Source: Thermodesulfobacteriota bacterium (lineage in GTDB: Bacteria; Desulfobacterota; Thermodesulfobacteria; Thermodesulfobacteriales; Thermodesulfobacteriaceae). From it: a stretch of DNA of 9,260 bases. Position 1 is the first letter of the stretch. Each line of letters opens with the position of its first letter. The stretch lies in assembly GCA_003641645.1 (NCBI GenBank), contig QNAZ01000021.1, forward strand, positions 1 through 9,260. Direction: 5' to 3'. This document shows positions 8,409 to 9,260 of the stretch, piece by piece. Both the position numbers and the translations under genes were made by a program. Under the pieces are notes generated by a model, which did not search any database, had not been told where the DNA came from, and saw only the letters and a program-made list of their open reading frames with translations.

Positions 8409-9260
8409 AATAGAGAAAAAAGATAATTTACTATTTTTTCATTTAATTCAATAGCATCCTGGGAAGTAAGCGCAAGTGAGGTAAGAATCATTTTATTTTT
8501 TTTGAAAGCTATAGTAATAAAAATATTTCCAAGAGTGTAAATATATTCTTTTCTATCAAATATTTCCGAATTTGGTTTGCATGTTTTAGTTTTAGTATAA
8601 AGAATAGTAGGAGTAATAGGGTGGTTGCATACTTTATCCATATACCATTTAGCAAGATGCCAAGCATTTATTTTCATCATATCTTTTTCTTTAATAACTG
8701 GTTTTTCTCCTAAAACCCATCTAAAATTTTTTATTTCTTTATCAGGAAGATTGAAAAAATTTAAGGGGTAATAATTATCAAAAAGTTTAACATTTTCACT
8801 TTCCAAATATCCCAGTAATTCACCTGTTTCAAGGTTAAAAATAGCTATTCCAAAAGCTGGAAGATCGAATTCCTGAATTATATTGTAAATCTTTTTTTCT
8901 AAATTTAAATCAAGAGATAGAATAAGTGGTTTTCCTTTTTTTAAATGTTCATTAAAAACTTTTTCCAATCCAGATACTCCATATCCATTAAAAGTTTTTC
9001 CTACTAAAAACTTTAAATAAGGTTGAAGAATTTTCCGTTTAAAACTTTTTTCAATAATTACATTTTTCTCTTTTTTAAATTTCTCAACTTCATCCAAACT
9101 TAAATCATCTGAGAGTAGCACCACTCCTTTTTTTGGAAGATTTAAGGTTGAGCCTAGATACTTTTTAAGTATTGCTAAATCTGAAGAACTTAAAAAGGAA
9201 TTTTCTTTAAGAATATAATAGGCTTTATAGTTTTCTAAAGAGATAGCAATGGGTTTTAAA
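8405..9260 (-). CDS. Degenerate FtsI/PBP2-like protein in the ftsI slot, lacking the transpeptidase active site (5' end cut by window edge)
   Basis: The frame is open from the right edge (first full codon 9257-9259) to the TGA at 8405, 284 residues. The GTG at 9124 is internal, since the frame continues upstream of it. Numbering from that GTG: VSGLEKVFNEHL (50-61) matches the FtsI-family GlE...fd..L segment, and PLILSLDLNLEKKI (66-79) matches the start of the transpeptidase domain. FGIAIFNLETGELLGY (91-106) matches the tGeiLAm strand. Next comes NLPDKE (125-130), like the LPGE loop, then INAWHLAKWYMDKV (152-165), like the TPLQLA helix, and YTKTKTCKP (176-184), where KTGT would be. Between 110 and 120 the roughly 100-120 residues that carry SxxK and SxN in FtsI appear missing. 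The protein is probably extracytoplasmic and membrane anchored by a segment beyond the edge, as FtsI is. Its stop overlaps murE as ATGA. The family link is an inference from motif order and position; a divergent non-enzymatic division or scaffold protein fits best. Confidence 0.7.
   Translation of the reverse strand, partial: LKPIAISLENYKAYYILKENSFLSSSDLAILKKYLGSTLNLPKKGVVLLSDDLSLDEVEKFKKEKNVIIEKSFKRKILQPYLKFLVGKTFNGYGVSGLEKVFNEHLKKGKPLILSLDLNLEKKIYNIIQEFDLPAFGIAIFNLETGELLGYLESENVKLFDNYYPLNFFNLPDKEIKNFRWVLGEKPVIKEKDMMKINAWHLAKWYMDKVCNHPITPTILYTKTKTCKPNSEIFDRKEYIYTLGNIFITIAFKKNKMILTSLALTSQDAIELNEKIVNYLFSLL

Larger units (their letters stand above)
1..9260 (-). other. dcw cluster segment, single co-directional operon (ftsI-like, murE, murF, mraY, murD, murG, murC, murB)
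   Basis: Eight genes lie head to tail on the minus strand with no intergenic space longer than 3 nt. Junctions in transcription order are: ftsI-like/murE 4 nt overlap (ATGA), murE/murF 11 nt overlap (using the ATG start), murF/mraY 1 nt overlap (TGATG), mraY/murD 3 nt gap, murD/murG 4 nt overlap (TTGA), murG/murC 8 nt overlap and murC/murB 11 nt overlap. This implies one transcript with strong translational coupling, and its promoter must lie beyond the right edge. The order follows the classical dcw cluster except that ftsW is absent between murD and murG. There is no stretch above 300 nt without a gene. Confidence 0.93.

Noticed and set aside
8792..8800. Ser-Glu-Asn in the FtsI-like protein as a possible SxN motif
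   Set aside because: It lies just after the ETGELLGY strand, before where even SxxK should be, and there is no SxxK. The match is positional chance.
9122..9124. GTG as the start of the FtsI-like gene
   Set aside because: The same frame stays open upstream to the right edge with family-like composition, and no convincing ribosome site precedes the GTG. The gene is better read as partial.
1..9260. Runs of T on the plus strand (A-runs in the genes) as possible terminators or promoter elements
   Set aside because: They fall inside conserved coding sequence, lack paired GC-rich stems and are expected in lysine-rich, AT-rich genes.
1..9260. CRISPR arrays, insertion sequences, tRNA/rRNA genes, riboswitches
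   Set aside because: No direct-repeat arrays, inverted-repeat ends, transposase motifs or structured RNA signatures were seen, and almost no non-coding sequence exists to hold them.

Overview
This window is one densely packed minus-strand gene block. It belongs to the division and cell wall (dcw) cluster and carries the cytoplasmic and membrane steps that build the peptidoglycan precursor. In transcription order (right to left) it holds an FtsI-position protein (5' end cut by the right edge), murE, murF, mraY, murD, murG, murC and murB (3' end cut by the left edge). Essentially every base is coding. Neighbouring genes overlap by 1 to 11 nt or are separated by 3 nt, so no internal promoters or terminators are expected and none were seen.

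The DNA is AT-rich (by eye about 30% G+C), and the proteins are rich in Lys, Glu and Ile. MurE carries the DNPR motif of meso-diaminopimelate-adding enzymes, which points to a Gram-negative type cell wall. The gene order, composition and general look of the proteins suggest a low-GC thermophilic Gram-negative bacterium. Thermodesulfobacteriota (Thermodesulfobacterium or Caldimicrobium-like) is my best guess, but this is a recognition-based inference.

Pathway logic: MurB finishes UDP-MurNAc. MurC, MurD, MurE and MurF add L-Ala, D-Glu, meso-DAP and D-Ala-D-Ala. MraY transfers the product to undecaprenyl phosphate (lipid I), and MurG adds GlcNAc (lipid II). All of these enzymes keep their recognisable catalytic motifs.

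The unusual part is the division-specific polymerisation module. The gene in the canonical ftsI slot encodes a protein that still resembles the FtsI/PBP2 family on both sides of the active site. However, it seems to have lost the stretch that should hold the SxxK and SxN motifs, and at the KTG position it reads Lys-Thr-Lys. It is unbroken over at least 284 codons, so it looks like a maintained catalytically dead protein and not a decayed pseudogene. The canonical ftsW slot between murD and murG is also empty, since these two genes overlap by 4 nt. The locus therefore lacks both halves of the usual FtsW-FtsI septal synthase. Whether intact copies exist elsewhere in the genome cannot be seen here.
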